From an uncultured Bacteroidales bacterium (GTDB taxonomy: Bacteria > Bacteroidota > Bacteroidia > Bacteroidales > P3): a stretch of 64,000 bases of DNA. Below are positions 1 to 8,313 of the stretch, in pieces (position 1 is the first letter of the stretch; every line of letters begins with the position of its first letter). Below the pieces are notes generated by a model that saw nothing but the letters and a program-made list of their open reading frames with translations, did not search any database and was not told where the DNA came from. The DNA is taken from NCBI GenBank assembly GCA_949291555.1, contig CASEWE010000008.1, positions 47,978-111,977 of the forward strand, read 5' to 3'. The position numbers and the translations under genes are program-made.

Positions 1-2336
1 ACGCGGATAGTCCCGTCCTGAACCAGGATTTTGGCCACGTAGCCCCGGCCCTTGTCCAAAGACGATTCAATGATGGTACCCCGGCCGCGTTTCTGGGGAT
101 GCGCCTTCAAGTCCAGTATTTCGGCCTCAAGCAAGACTTTTTCGAGCAGGGCTTCCACACCGGTGCCTTGCTTGGCCGATATGTCCTGGCTCTGGTACTT
201 GCCGCCCCAGTCTTCCACCAGAAGGTTCATCTCGGCCAATTCGCCCTTTATCCTTTCCGGATCGGCGGAAGGCTTGTCGACCTTGTTGATGGCAAACACA
301 ATAGGAACCCCGGCTGCCTGGGCATGGTTGATGGCCTCCACGGTCTGGGGCATCACCTTGTCATCGGCCGCCACCACGATGATAGCGATGTCGGTGATCT
401 TGGCCCCGCGGGCACGCATGGCCGTAAAGGCTTCGTGGCCCGGCGTATCGAGGAAGGTGATTTTCCGGCCATCGTCCAGCTGCACTTCGTAAGCCCCGAT
501 ATGCTGGGTGATGCCGCCGGCCTCGCCGGCAATCACATTGGTCTTGCGGATATAGTCGAGCAACGAGGTCTTTCCGTGGTCCACATGCCCCATCACCGTC
601 ACGATAGGCGTGCGCGGAACTTCTTCGCCTTCGTCCTCGTCGTCCTGGCTCTCCAGTTCGTGGATCACATCGGCATCGACAAATTCCACCTTGAAACCGT
701 ATTCCTCGGCCAAAAGGGAAATAGGTTCGGCGCTAAGCCGCTGGTTGATGGAAACGAAAAGCCCCAGCGACATGCAGGTGGAAATAATCTGGTTCACCGG
801 GACATTCATCATGGTGGCCAGCTCGTTGACCGTGACGAATTCGGTTACCCGCAGAATCTGCTTTTCCAGCAGTTCCTGCTGATGCTCCATTTCCAGATGC
901 TGGCTCGCTATCTGGCGTTTCTCGCGGCGATGCTTGGACGTTTTCGATTTCCCGAGCGGGGAAAGCCGCGCCAACGTTTCTTTTATCTGCTTTTCGATTT
1001 CCTGGCTGTCGACCGCCGGAGCCGGCATGCTGCGCTTCTCGTTCTTCCGGCCGGGATGCGCCTTGACCGGACGGCCCAGAGTCCCCTGCTGCAAAGCGTT
1101 CCCGCCGCCTTGGCCGCCCGGCATGCTGCCGCGGCCTTGGCCCATGCCATGCAAGCCCGGCTGGGAACTTTCGTCCTTGATCCGCTTGCGCCGCTTCTTG
1201 CCTATCGCGCCCGGAGTGTCTTTGGAAGAAGCAACCGGCTTGGGTTTGCGCTCGAATTGCGACAAATCCACCCGCTGCCCGGTAACTACAGGACCTTCGA
1301 GCTTCACGTACTGGGTCTTGATGAAATTGTCTTCCTTGGGCTTGGCTTCTTCCCGAGGCGTTTCCGCCGGGGCGGCCTTCCCGGGCTCGCTACCGGCAGG
1401 CTCTTCGGAACGGGAAACGATTTGCGGGCTGGCGATTTTCTCGGGCTTCACGGCTTTCCCTTCCTTGGCAAGGGCCAAAGTGCGGGCATCCATGGTCGAA
1501 ACGATCTTAGGCCCGGCAATGACAGAAGAATGCGGCTTGAAGATTTCCGTCCCGGATTTGGCATCCGTTCCGGATCCGGCCTCCTGGGCGTCCTTTCCCG
1601 CATCGGAAGCCGGCAGCGATGCCGCTACCTCTTCTTTCGTCGCAACAGCGGCGGAAGGTTCCGTGTCCTGGCTTTCCGGCAAAGCCTCGCCGGCGGAAGG
1701 TTTCGCGCCGGGAAGCGCGGCTTCCGTTGCAGCTGGCTCCGATTTGCCTGCTTTTTCCGAAACAGCAGGACGGGAAGAAACGGGTTCTTCTTCCGCTTTT
1801 TCCCGCCCGGCTGCTTCCTCCGAACCGGCTGCCGCTTTCGCCTGGGCCTTTTCCCCGGCTTTCGCCTCCGCGCCCTTTTCCTGCAAAACCGTTCCGGATG
1901 CTTCGGCCGGCATTGCGGCAACCGGCGAAGCCGGAACGTGATCGGGTTCCGAGGCCGGCGCCAGGCCCTCCGGCTGCTCTTCCGCCTTGGCTTTCCGGCC
2001 TTTCATCCCGGAAAGCGGGCTGCTGATCTCGGCTGTCTTGATAAAAAGATCCTTCGCGCCTGCCGGTTCGGGACTCTCGGACGAAGTGGCCTTGCCGGCC
2101 ACAACCGTCTTCTTGGGCACCGTCTCCAACTTGAGTTCCTGCGCTTTTTCCGAAATGGCCTTGTCCGACTGGAACTCTTTCAATACCAAGGCGTACTGCT
2201 CCGGGCTGAGCCGGGTGTTGGGGTTGGAATCTATCTCGAATCCTTTCTTGAGTAAGAATTCCTGGATAGTCCCGGTCGAGACATTCACTTCCTTGGCGGC
2301 TTTCGATAGCCTGACTGCTTTGATTTCTTCTGCCAT
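1..2336 (-). CDS. infB: Translation initiation factor IF-2 (C-terminal end beyond window)
   Basis: IF-2 is the GTPase that brings initiator tRNA to the ribosome. The reading frame is open from the ATG at 2336 to the window edge (778 complete codons), so the C-terminal domains are missing. The N-terminus reads [20 protein letters not shown], the usual IF2_N helix module. Residues about 60-400 are a long Ala/Glu/Pro/Lys-rich low-complexity linker. A second IF2_N region follows, then the G domain, whose P-loop GHVDHGKTS lies near residues 582-590, followed by the DTPGHEAF and NKVDK motifs. It lies 160 bp downstream of nusA in the conserved rimP-nusA-infB order. Long plus-strand open frames opposite it are GC-driven shadows. 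Confidence 0.97.
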   Translation of the reverse strand, partial: MAEEIKAVRLSKAAKEVNVSTGTIQEFLLKKGFEIDSNPNTRLSPEQYALVLKEFQSDKAISEKAQELKLETVPKKTVVAGKATSSESPEPAGAKDLFIKTAEISSPLSGMKGRKAKAEEQPEGLAPASEPDHVPASPVAAMPAEASGTVLQEKGAEAKAGEKAQAKAAAGSEEAAGREKAEEEPVSSRPAVSEKAGKSEPAATEAALPGAKPSAGEALPESQDTEPSAAVATKEEVAASLPASDAGKDAQEAGSGTDAKSGTEIFKPHSSVIAGPKIVSTMDARTLALAKEGKAVKPEKIASPQIVSRSEEPAGSEPGKAAPAETPREEAKPKEDNFIKTQYVKLEGPVVTGQRVDLSQFERKPKPVASSKDTPGAIGKKRRKRIKDESSQPGLHGMGQGRGSMPGGQGGGNALQQGTLGRPVKAHPGRKNEKRSMPAPAVDSQEIEKQIKETLARLSPLGKSKTSKHRREKRQIASQHLEMEHQQELLEKQILRVTEFVTVNELATMMNVPVNQIISTCMSLGLFVSINQRLSAEPISLLAEEYGFKVEFVDADVIHELESQDDEDEGEEVPRTPIVTVMGHVDHGKTSLLDYIRKTNVIAGEAGGITQHIGAYEVQLDDGRKITFLDTPGHEAFTAMRARGAKITDIAIIVVAADDKVMPQTVEAINHAQAAGVPIVFAINKVDKPSADPERIKGELAEMNLLVEDWGGKYQSQDISAKQGTGVEALLEKVLLEAEILDLKAHPQKRGRGTIIESSLDKGRGYVAKILVQDGTIR

Positions 2337-2496
2337 TAATCTTGCCTTTCGTCTTTTTCTTTCTTTTTGCAGATAACCCTATTGCCAATAACCGTCTGCA
2401 AGCATGTTATCCGGGTCGCGGGCCGTTATCCGGGAGGCCGGCCGCATATCCGGCATCGGGAAGAATATCCGGTCTCCCTGCCGGGAAGCTTCCCGC

Positions 2497-3738
2497 TCAA
2501 TCCTCGAATTCGGCTTGGAGGATACGGCGCACATCGGCAATGGTCTCGTCCTCCAAGTCCGTGCGGCGAGCCAGGTCCTCGGGTTCTATCGCCAGCACAT
2601 CGCGGGCCGTATCGCAACCTATGCTCTTGAGCAAATCGATGATCCACTGGTCGATTTCATCACTGAACTCCTGCAAGTCCACATCCTCCTCGGAAGCCGC
2701 TTCCGGATCGCGGAACACATCGATGTCGTAACCCGAAATACGTCCTGCCAGCTTGATGTTGTAGCCGCCTTTGCCGATTGCAAGGGAAACCTGGTCGGGC
2801 TTCATGTACACTTCGGCCGTCTTGTTTTCCTCGTTGATGCGTATCGAAGTGATTTTTGCCGGACTCAAGGCCCGGGTGATAAGCAATTCGGTATTGTTGG
2901 TCCAGTTGATCACATCAATGTTCTCGTTGCGCAGCTCGCGCACAATCCCGTGTATCCTCGCCCCTTTCATTCCCACGCAGGCGCCTACCGGGTCGATGCG
3001 GTCATCGTAGGATTCAACCGCCACCTTGGCCCGTTCGCCCGGTTCGCGCTCGATGCGCTTGATGGTGATCAGCCCGTCGAAGATTTCCGGCACTTCCTGC
3101 TCGAAAAGGCGTTCGAGGAAAACCGGCGATGTACGGGACAGCACAATCACCGGAACATTGTTCTTCACGTCCACTTTCAGCACCACGGCCCGCAAAGTAT
3201 CGCCCTTGCGGTAAAAATCGGCCGGGATCTGCTCGCTCTTGGGCAAGACCAATTCCACGCCTTGGTCGTCGAGCAGGAGGATTTCCCGCTTCCAAACCTG
3301 GTATACCTCGCCGGTGATGATTTCCCCGATTCTCTCCTTGTAACGCTTGTAGACCACATTATGCTCGTAATCCTGCACCTTGGAAATAAGGTTCTGGCGG
3401 ATGGAAAGGATTTCCCGACGGCCGAAATCGCTGATGCGCACGGCTTCCGACACATCCTCGCCTACCTCGAAATCGGGCTCTATCTTGATCGCTTCCGAAT
3501 AGGGTATTTCCAGACTGGGGTCTTTCAAATCTCCATCTTCCACAATGACCCGGTTGCGCCAAATTTCCAAATCCCCCTTGTCGATGTTCACAATGATGTC
3601 CACATTGGCATCCGTGCCGTATTTCTTGACAAGCATGGACCGGAACACATCCTCCAAGATCCGCATCATCGTTTCCCGGTCGATGTTTTTCAAGTCTTTG
3701 AACTCGGAAAAACTTTCTACCAAATTCAGGTTTTCCAT
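2497..3738 (-). CDS. nusA: Transcription termination/antitermination factor NusA
   Basis: 413 residues, starting MENLNLVESFSEFKDLKN. NusA binds RNA polymerase and modulates pausing, intrinsic termination and antitermination. Visible parts are the N-terminal RNAP-binding domain, an S1 domain (about residues 130-200), KH1 with VGACVGMKGARI and KH2 with AIGKGGYNIKLAGR (near 305-320). It is shorter than the E. coli protein and lacks its C-terminal acidic repeats. An acidic segment with EDVDLQEFSDEID and a short helical tail end the protein. It sits 9 bp downstream of rimP and is surely co-transcribed with it. NusA may act on the leader terminator upstream of rimP (see findings). Confidence 0.97.
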   Translation of the reverse strand: MENLNLVESFSEFKDLKNIDRETMMRILEDVFRSMLVKKYGTDANVDIIVNIDKGDLEIWRNRVIVEDGDLKDPSLEIPYSEAIKIEPDFEVGEDVSEAVRISDFGRREILSIRQNLISKVQDYEHNVVYKRYKERIGEIITGEVYQVWKREILLLDDQGVELVLPKSEQIPADFYRKGDTLRAVVLKVDVKNNVPVIVLSRTSPVFLERLFEQEVPEIFDGLITIKRIEREPGERAKVAVESYDDRIDPVGACVGMKGARIHGIVRELRNENIDVINWTNNTELLITRALSPAKITSIRINEENKTAEVYMKPDQVSLAIGKGGYNIKLAGRISGYDIDVFRDPEAASEEDVDLQEFSDEIDQWIIDLLKSIGCDTARDVLAIEPEDLARRTDLEDETIADVRRILQAEFED

Positions 3739-3747
3739 GGTATATCT

Positions 3748-4383
3748 TTATTTGAATGAGATTACAATCTTGGTTTCTTTCACTTGGTCGTAGCCGATGC
3801 GCAGAACGCCGTCCCGCACCGCCTGCTCCTGCTCCTTTCCGGCGCACGGAGCCGCTTCAACGCAGCCGGCCTCCCCGGGACGTTTTTCATCGGCGGGACG
3901 TTTTTCACCGGAAAGCATGTCCGGGGTTTTCCCGGCTTCGGATGCGTCTTCCCCCGGTGCAGGCACCTTCGCCTTTTTCTTGCCCGAAGCCTTGGAAGAA
4001 CCTTTCTTGCGGCCTGTTTCCGCAAGAAGGAAGCCCGTATCGTCGGCGTCGAGGATTTCGCCTTTCAGCGTTTGGCCGCCGCGCAAGGACACCTTCACTT
4101 CCCGGCCTTTGTTCTTGAGGTATTGCGCCGGGACACGGAATGGCTGGTCGAGCCCGGCCGAAGAAACCGTCAATTCAAAGTCTTCCTCTTCCCTGTCCAG
4201 GCGGCTTTCAACGAAGCGGCTCGCCGCCACGCAGGCCTCGATGTCCACGCCCTGCATGCCATCGAGGTAAATCTTTATTTCATTCTTGGGCGAAACCGAA
4301 ACGCTGACCTCGAACAAACCCGAGCCTGCTTCCTGTTCCAGGAACGCTTGCAAAATCTCCTTGACTTTCCGCTTGTCGATCAT
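3748..4383 (-). CDS. rimP: Ribosome maturation factor RimP with a low-complexity insertion
   Basis: 211 residues. The ATG at 4383 (MIDKRKVKEILQAFLEQEAG) is chosen because the upstream in-frame extension is low-complexity and unlike the family. RimP assists 30S subunit assembly. The N-terminal domain holds SVSPKNEIKIYLDGMQGVDI and LTVSSAGLDQPF, the family core. The C-terminal SH3-like domain starts with VKVSLRGGQTLKGEILDADD and ends with RDGVLRIGYDQVKETKIVIS. Between these two halves (residues about 124-190) sits a Lys/Pro/Ala/Glu-rich insertion of about 65 residues that ordinary RimP proteins (about 150 residues) lack. First gene of rimP-nusA-infB. Confidence 0.92.
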   Translation of the reverse strand: MIDKRKVKEILQAFLEQEAGSGLFEVSVSVSPKNEIKIYLDGMQGVDIEACVAASRFVESRLDREEEDFELTVSSAGLDQPFRVPAQYLKNKGREVKVSLRGGQTLKGEILDADDTGFLLAETGRKKGSSKASGKKKAKVPAPGEDASEAGKTPDMLSGEKRPADEKRPGEAGCVEAAPCAGKEQEQAVRDGVLRIGYDQVKETKIVISFK

Positions 4384-4576
4384 AAGCTTTCTCTTTACGG
4401 GACGGCCCGCCATGCCCGCCATAGGACTGCCGGCGGCCTTGCCGAATTTCCGATACAAAGCGAGGCAGGCAGGACAACCGCTTGCGCCCGTCAGGATTAC
4501 GGCTCGTTTGCCATCCGGCCCCCGCGCAAGCCTCGAGCGCTTCCGCCGGCCGGAAAACCCGCGGCCGGAAAGGCAA

Positions 4577-4602
4577 GAAAAAAGGGGCTTCCAACGCCCC
4601 TC
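4577..4602 (-). terminator. Intrinsic terminator in the leader of rimP-nusA-infB (possible attenuator)
   Basis: Read on the minus strand, AGGGGC, a 7-nt loop, GCCCCT and then a run of six T form a compact intrinsic terminator. It lies between the candidate promoter at 4644-4651 and the rimP start at 4383, with no gene upstream on this strand. It would therefore end transcripts before rimP unless RNA polymerase reads through. The E. coli operon has leader terminators through which NusA limits its own synthesis; an equivalent here is an inference. Confidence 0.6.
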
Positions 4603-4643
4603 CGACCTTCCTTGCCCCGCTTGCCTCCCCTGTAAAACCGCTG

Positions 4644-4651
4644 CAAAGATA
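4644..4651 (-). promoter_or_regulatory. Candidate -7 promoter element for rimP-nusA-infB
   Basis: Minus strand reads TATCTTTG, a perfect TAnnTTTG Bacteroidota -7 element. A matching TTG box at the expected distance is not clear. Transcription would start near 4637, giving a leader of about 250 nt that contains the terminator at 4577-4602. Between here and the plus-strand gene at 4874 the only other structure seen is the direct repeat at 4703-4740. Confidence 0.45.
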
Positions 4652-4702
4652 ATAAAATTCCGGAAAAAATAACGAATAACGCAAAAACCGCATGAACCGG
4701 AA

Positions 4703-4740
4703 ATCCCATGCGGCATGCGCGATCCCATGCGGCATGCGCG
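4703..4740. repeat. Two tandem copies of a 19-bp GC-rich unit
   Basis: The unit atcccatgcggcatgcgcg occurs twice head-to-tail (4703-4721 and 4722-4740). Each unit also contains the palindromic core gcatgc. It sits between the divergent rimP and hydrolase genes. Function unknown. Confidence 0.7.
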
Positions 4741-4873
4741 CGGACCGCAGCAATCCCGGCTATTGCAAGGCGGCGGAAGAAACCGCCCATGCCGGCGGAA
4801 TCTCTTTTCCTAAAAAGCGCGTAAATTCGCGGCGGATTTCCCGGCCCGGAAAAACCCGGGGACATCCCCGACT

Positions 4874-5635
4874 ATGAACCGTCTCGTTTTCTTAGGCACC
4901 GGCACCTCGCAAGGCGTGCCCATCATAGGCTGCCGCTGCCCTGTCTGCACATCTTCCGATTCACGGAACAAACGGCTCCGCACCTCGGCCTGGGTAAGCG
5001 GCGAAGGCACCGACATCATCATCGATGCCGGCCCGGATTTCCGCTACCAGATGCTGCGGGCGGGCGTGGAAAACATCGACGCCATCCTCCTTACCCACCA
5101 GCACCGCGACCATGTGGGCGGACTGGATGATGTGCGCCCGTTCAACTATTACCAGAAGCGCCCCATGCCGGTATACGCCAACCCGGCCACGCTCCAGAGC
5201 CTGCGCGCCACGATTCCCTACGCCTTTGCCGAACACCGCTACCCGGGCGCGCCGGAATTCGCACTGTACCCGGTCCAGGACAAGCCTTTCCGGATCGGGA
5301 ATCTGGAAATCGAGCCTATCGAAGTCTTGCACTACAAATTAGTGGTAAACGCCTACCGGATAGGCAGCCTCACCTACATTACCGATGCCAAGTTCGTAAG
5401 CCGTCATTCCATTGAAAGAATGAAGGGAAGCGAAACGCTCATCGTGAACGCCTTGCGAAAAGAGCCCCATTTGTCTCACTTCTGCTTGCAGGAGGCGCTG
5501 GCGCTCATCGAGGAAATCGGCCCGGAAAGAGCTTTCCTGACCCACATCGGCCACACGCTCGATTATGCCGGAACCTCGCGCCTGCTGCCCCCGAACGTGC
5601 AATTGGCCTACGACGGGCTTTGCATCGATTTCTGA
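4874..5635 (+). CDS. MBL-fold metallo-hydrolase, PhnP / cyclic phosphodiesterase type
   Basis: 253 residues. The N-terminus MNRLVFLGTGTSQGVPIIGC and the following C-x-C-x-x-C pattern (CRCPVC) are typical of PhnP-like phosphoribosyl 1,2-cyclic phosphate phosphodiesterases. The metal-binding signature THQHRDHVGGLDD is at about residues 73-85, followed by a second Asp (TDAKF) and a C-terminal His (THIGHTLDY). It probably hydrolyses a cyclic phosphodiester; the substrate cannot be read from sequence. No phn genes are nearby. thyA follows 108 bp downstream on the same strand, so the two may share a transcript. Confidence 0.88.
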   Translation: MNRLVFLGTGTSQGVPIIGCRCPVCTSSDSRNKRLRTSAWVSGEGTDIIIDAGPDFRYQMLRAGVENIDAILLTHQHRDHVGGLDDVRPFNYYQKRPMPVYANPATLQSLRATIPYAFAEHRYPGAPEFALYPVQDKPFRIGNLEIEPIEVLHYKLVVNAYRIGSLTYITDAKFVSRHSIERMKGSETLIVNALRKEPHLSHFCLQEALALIEEIGPERAFLTHIGHTLDYAGTSRLLPPNVQLAYDGLCIDF

Positions 5636-5743
5636 CGAAGCCGGCAGGGGCCTGCGCCCGCTTTCCCGAGCCGGAAGCAAAGAAAGTCCCGCCCCGCAAA
5701 ACCCGATATTCCCCGTATGAAAAACCATGCATAAAAGAAAACC

Positions 5744-6538
5744 ATGGAAACTTACCTCAGCCTCCTGCGCACCATCCTGGAAAAAGGAACCGACAAGCAT
5801 GACCGCACCGGCGTCGGCACCCGCAGCTATTTCGGCTACCAGATGCGGTTCGACCTCCAGGAAGGATTCCCCTTGGTAACCACCAAAAAGCTGCATTTGC
5901 GCTCCATCATCTACGAACTGCTTTGGATGCTCAAAGGCGACACCAATATCGGTTACCTGCACGACCACAAGGTTACCATCTGGGACGAATGGGCCGATGC
6001 GGACGGGAATCTCGGGCCTGTTTACGGGAAGCAATGGCGAGACTGGGCCTGTCCCGACGGCAGGCGCATCGACCAGATACGGCAAGCCTTGGACTTGATC
6101 CGGAACCAGCCCGATTCCCGGCGCATCCTTGTCTCTGCCTGGAACCCGGCCGACATCGAAGCCATGGCTTTGCCTCCCTGCCACGCTTTCTTCCAATTCC
6201 ACGTGAGCCAGGGGAAGCTTTCCTGCCACCTGTACCAACGCAGCGCGGACACCTTCCTGGGCGTGCCTTTCAACATCGCTTCCTATGCCTTGCTCACTTC
6301 GATGATGGCCCAGGTCTGCCACTTGCAGCCCGGCGTGCTCGTGCACAGCATAGGCGATGCCCACATCTACCACAACCACATGGAGCAAGTGCGGTTGCAG
6401 CTTGGCCGGGAACCCTACCCGCTGCCCGCGCTCGAGCTCAACCCCGCCGTGACCGACTTGTTCGCGTTCGACTACGAGGACATCCGGATAGAAAACTACC
6501 AATGCCACCCGGCCATCAAGGGCGAGGTGGCGGTGTAA
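5744..6538 (+). CDS. thyA: Thymidylate synthase
   Basis: 264 residues, the normal length. ThyA methylates dUMP to dTMP using methylene-tetrahydrofolate. The active-site motif [11 protein letters not shown] carries the nucleophile Cys146. Also visible are the phosphate-binding Arg region [11 protein letters not shown], the dUMP-binding stretch [16 protein letters not shown] and the C-terminal [16 protein letters not shown]. The start [20 protein letters not shown] matches the family. A dihydrofolate reductase gene, a frequent neighbour, is not present here. Confidence 0.97.
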   Translation: METYLSLLRTILEKGTDKHDRTGVGTRSYFGYQMRFDLQEGFPLVTTKKLHLRSIIYELLWMLKGDTNIGYLHDHKVTIWDEWADADGNLGPVYGKQWRDWACPDGRRIDQIRQALDLIRNQPDSRRILVSAWNPADIEAMALPPCHAFFQFHVSQGKLSCHLYQRSADTFLGVPFNIASYALLTSMMAQVCHLQPGVLVHSIGDAHIYHNHMEQVRLQLGREPYPLPALELNPAVTDLFAFDYEDIRIENYQCHPAIKGEVAV

Positions 6539-6607
6539 GTCCCGGCCCGCACGCGCTCCGGCAGGCACGGGAAGCCTGTATGGACGGCCTGCACGGACGC
6601 AGGCCGA

Positions 6608-6640
6608 TTTGCCTATTTCCGCCAAGTTGACGTATATTTG
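6608..6640 (+). promoter_or_regulatory. Promoter of the RND efflux operon
   Basis: TTTG (6608-6611), a 21-bp spacer and TATATTTG (6633-6640) fit the Bacteroidota -33/-7 consensus (TTTG, about 19-21 bp, TAnnTTTG). Transcription would begin near 6647, about 74 nt before the adaptor gene. No obvious repressor site or regulator gene was seen next to it. Confidence 0.65.
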
Positions 6641-6720
6641 CCAACAGGCTTCGCCTCAAAACCTTTCCCAACACCGCGAGGAAACTCTCTCCTCATGCCG
6701 GATTCCAAAAAAAGGATTTT

Positions 6721-8310
6721 ATGCAGTTGAACATAGACACACTGAACTCGTTGGGCAAAAAATCCCTGAATCTTGTCCGAAAAGGGAAGAATCAAATCCG
6801 CAAAGCGTCCGATCGGCTGAAAAGGCTCAAGACCTGGCACTGGCTCGTCATCGTTGCCGTTGCCGGAGGAGCCGCCGCCGGCTTGTATTTCCTGCTCAGG
6901 CCAAAGCCCGAACCCCCGCAACTGCCTATCGTGGCCACGCAATCCATCGAGATAAAGGACATGGAAATCTACGGGGAATACGTGGGACGCATCCGGGCCC
7001 AGCAATTCGTGGAAATCCGGGCCCGGGTGGAAGGCTATCTGGAAAGCATGCTGTTCGATGAGGGAACGCGGGTGGAAAAGAACCAGCTCTTGTTTGTCAT
7101 CGACCCCCAAGTCTACCAGGCAAGGGTAGAGAAAGCCAAAGCCTTGCTGAGCAAGAACCGCGCTTTGGCCCTGAAAGCCGAACGCGATCTGAACCGCATC
7201 AAGCCGCTTTACGAGCAAGATGCCGCCAGCCAGCTCGACTTGGACAACGCCACAGCCGCCTACGAAAGCGCCATTGCCGAGGTCCAGATGAGCGAAGCCG
7301 ACCTCATCCAGGCCGAAATCGCTTTGGGCTACACAGCTGTCCGTTCGCCGATTTCCGGCTACATCAGCGAAAGAAGCGTCGATATCGGGACTTTGGTCGG
7401 CCCGGGAGGGAAATCGCTCCTGGCCACCGTCGTGAAAAGCGACACCGTGCAAGTGGATTTCAGCATGACCGGCCTCGACTACCTCAAAAGCAAGGAACGC
7501 AACGTGAACTTAGGGCAAAAAGTGGCCGAACGCAAATGGAACCCCTTCATAACCATAACCTTGGTAGACAACACGGTTTATCCTTACTCGGGCCTGGTCG
7601 ACTTTGCCGACCCGCAAGTAGACCCCCAGACAGGGACTTTCACCGTCAGGGCCGCCATTCCCAATCCCGACCATATCCTGCTCCCCGGACAGATCACCCG
7701 GGTGAAACTCTTGCTCGATGTGCGCGAGAACGCCATCGTGGTTCCCCAGAAAGCCCTGATTATCGACAAAGGAGGGGCCTACATCTTCGTGATCCGTCCC
7801 GACAGCATCTGCGAGAAACGTTTCATCGAGATCGGCCCCGAAATAGACAATTCGGTCATCGTGGAACGGGGTTTGGCTTCGAACGAGAAAATCGTGGTGG
7901 AAGGCTACCATAAGCTGATCCACGGGGCCAAGGTGAACCCGATCTGGCTATCGACAGAAAAAGATTCCCTTCCCGAAGGACAAACCGAAGCGCCCGTGCC
8001 GAGCAACGGGCAGGGGGAAACCGCCCTTTCCGCGCAATCCTGCAAGGATTCGAGCGGCGTGGACGGGATTTCGGGCCCATCGCCGGCCTGGGATTCTGCC
8101 GGGAAACCCGATTCCGGATCCGCCTATGCCCCGCAAGGATCCGCCGGGCCGAAAGCCCCCGCAAGAAGCCTCTCCCCGGCGCAATGGCCCCTTTGCGGGA
8201 AACTGCTCCCCTCTCCCCCGTTTTTCCCTTGCGCCGGTCTGGCCGGAATGGCCGGAACTTCAAGCCGGAACGACACCGGCTGCACGCAATTAACCCAAAA
8301 TCCGGATTAA
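6721..8310 (+). CDS. RND efflux pump periplasmic adaptor (membrane fusion protein)
   Basis: 529 residues. It bridges the inner-membrane pump and the outer-membrane channel. The N-terminus has a cytoplasmic stretch of about 38 residues, one membrane segment (LVIVAVAGGAAAGLYFLL), then the adaptor body: barrel-sandwich strands (EYVGRIRAQQFVEIRARVEG), a coiled-coil hairpin (about 135-195), the second lipoyl half (YTAVRSPISGYISERSV) and the beta-barrel/MP region to about residue 410. The last 110 residues are low-complexity Pro/Ser/Ala/Gly-rich and are not expected in the family. First gene of a three-gene operon; the pump starts 3 bp after its stop. No lipobox is present, so it is anchored by the membrane helix. 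Confidence 0.93.
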   Translation: MQLNIDTLNSLGKKSLNLVRKGKNQIRKASDRLKRLKTWHWLVIVAVAGGAAAGLYFLLRPKPEPPQLPIVATQSIEIKDMEIYGEYVGRIRAQQFVEIRARVEGYLESMLFDEGTRVEKNQLLFVIDPQVYQARVEKAKALLSKNRALALKAERDLNRIKPLYEQDAASQLDLDNATAAYESAIAEVQMSEADLIQAEIALGYTAVRSPISGYISERSVDIGTLVGPGGKSLLATVVKSDTVQVDFSMTGLDYLKSKERNVNLGQKVAERKWNPFITITLVDNTVYPYSGLVDFADPQVDPQTGTFTVRAAIPNPDHILLPGQITRVKLLLDVRENAIVVPQKALIIDKGGAYIFVIRPDSICEKRFIEIGPEIDNSVIVERGLASNEKIVVEGYHKLIHGAKVNPIWLSTEKDSLPEGQTEAPVPSNGQGETALSAQSCKDSSGVDGISGPSPAWDSAGKPDSGSAYAPQGSAGPKAPARSLSPAQWPLCGKLLPSPPFFPCAGLAGMAGTSSRNDTGCTQLTQNPD

Positions 8311-8313
8311 GGA

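Noticed and set aside
99..2255. 718-codon plus-strand open frame
   Set aside because: It is antisense to infB, has biased Arg/Phe/Leu/Gly composition and no family motif; a GC-codon shadow.
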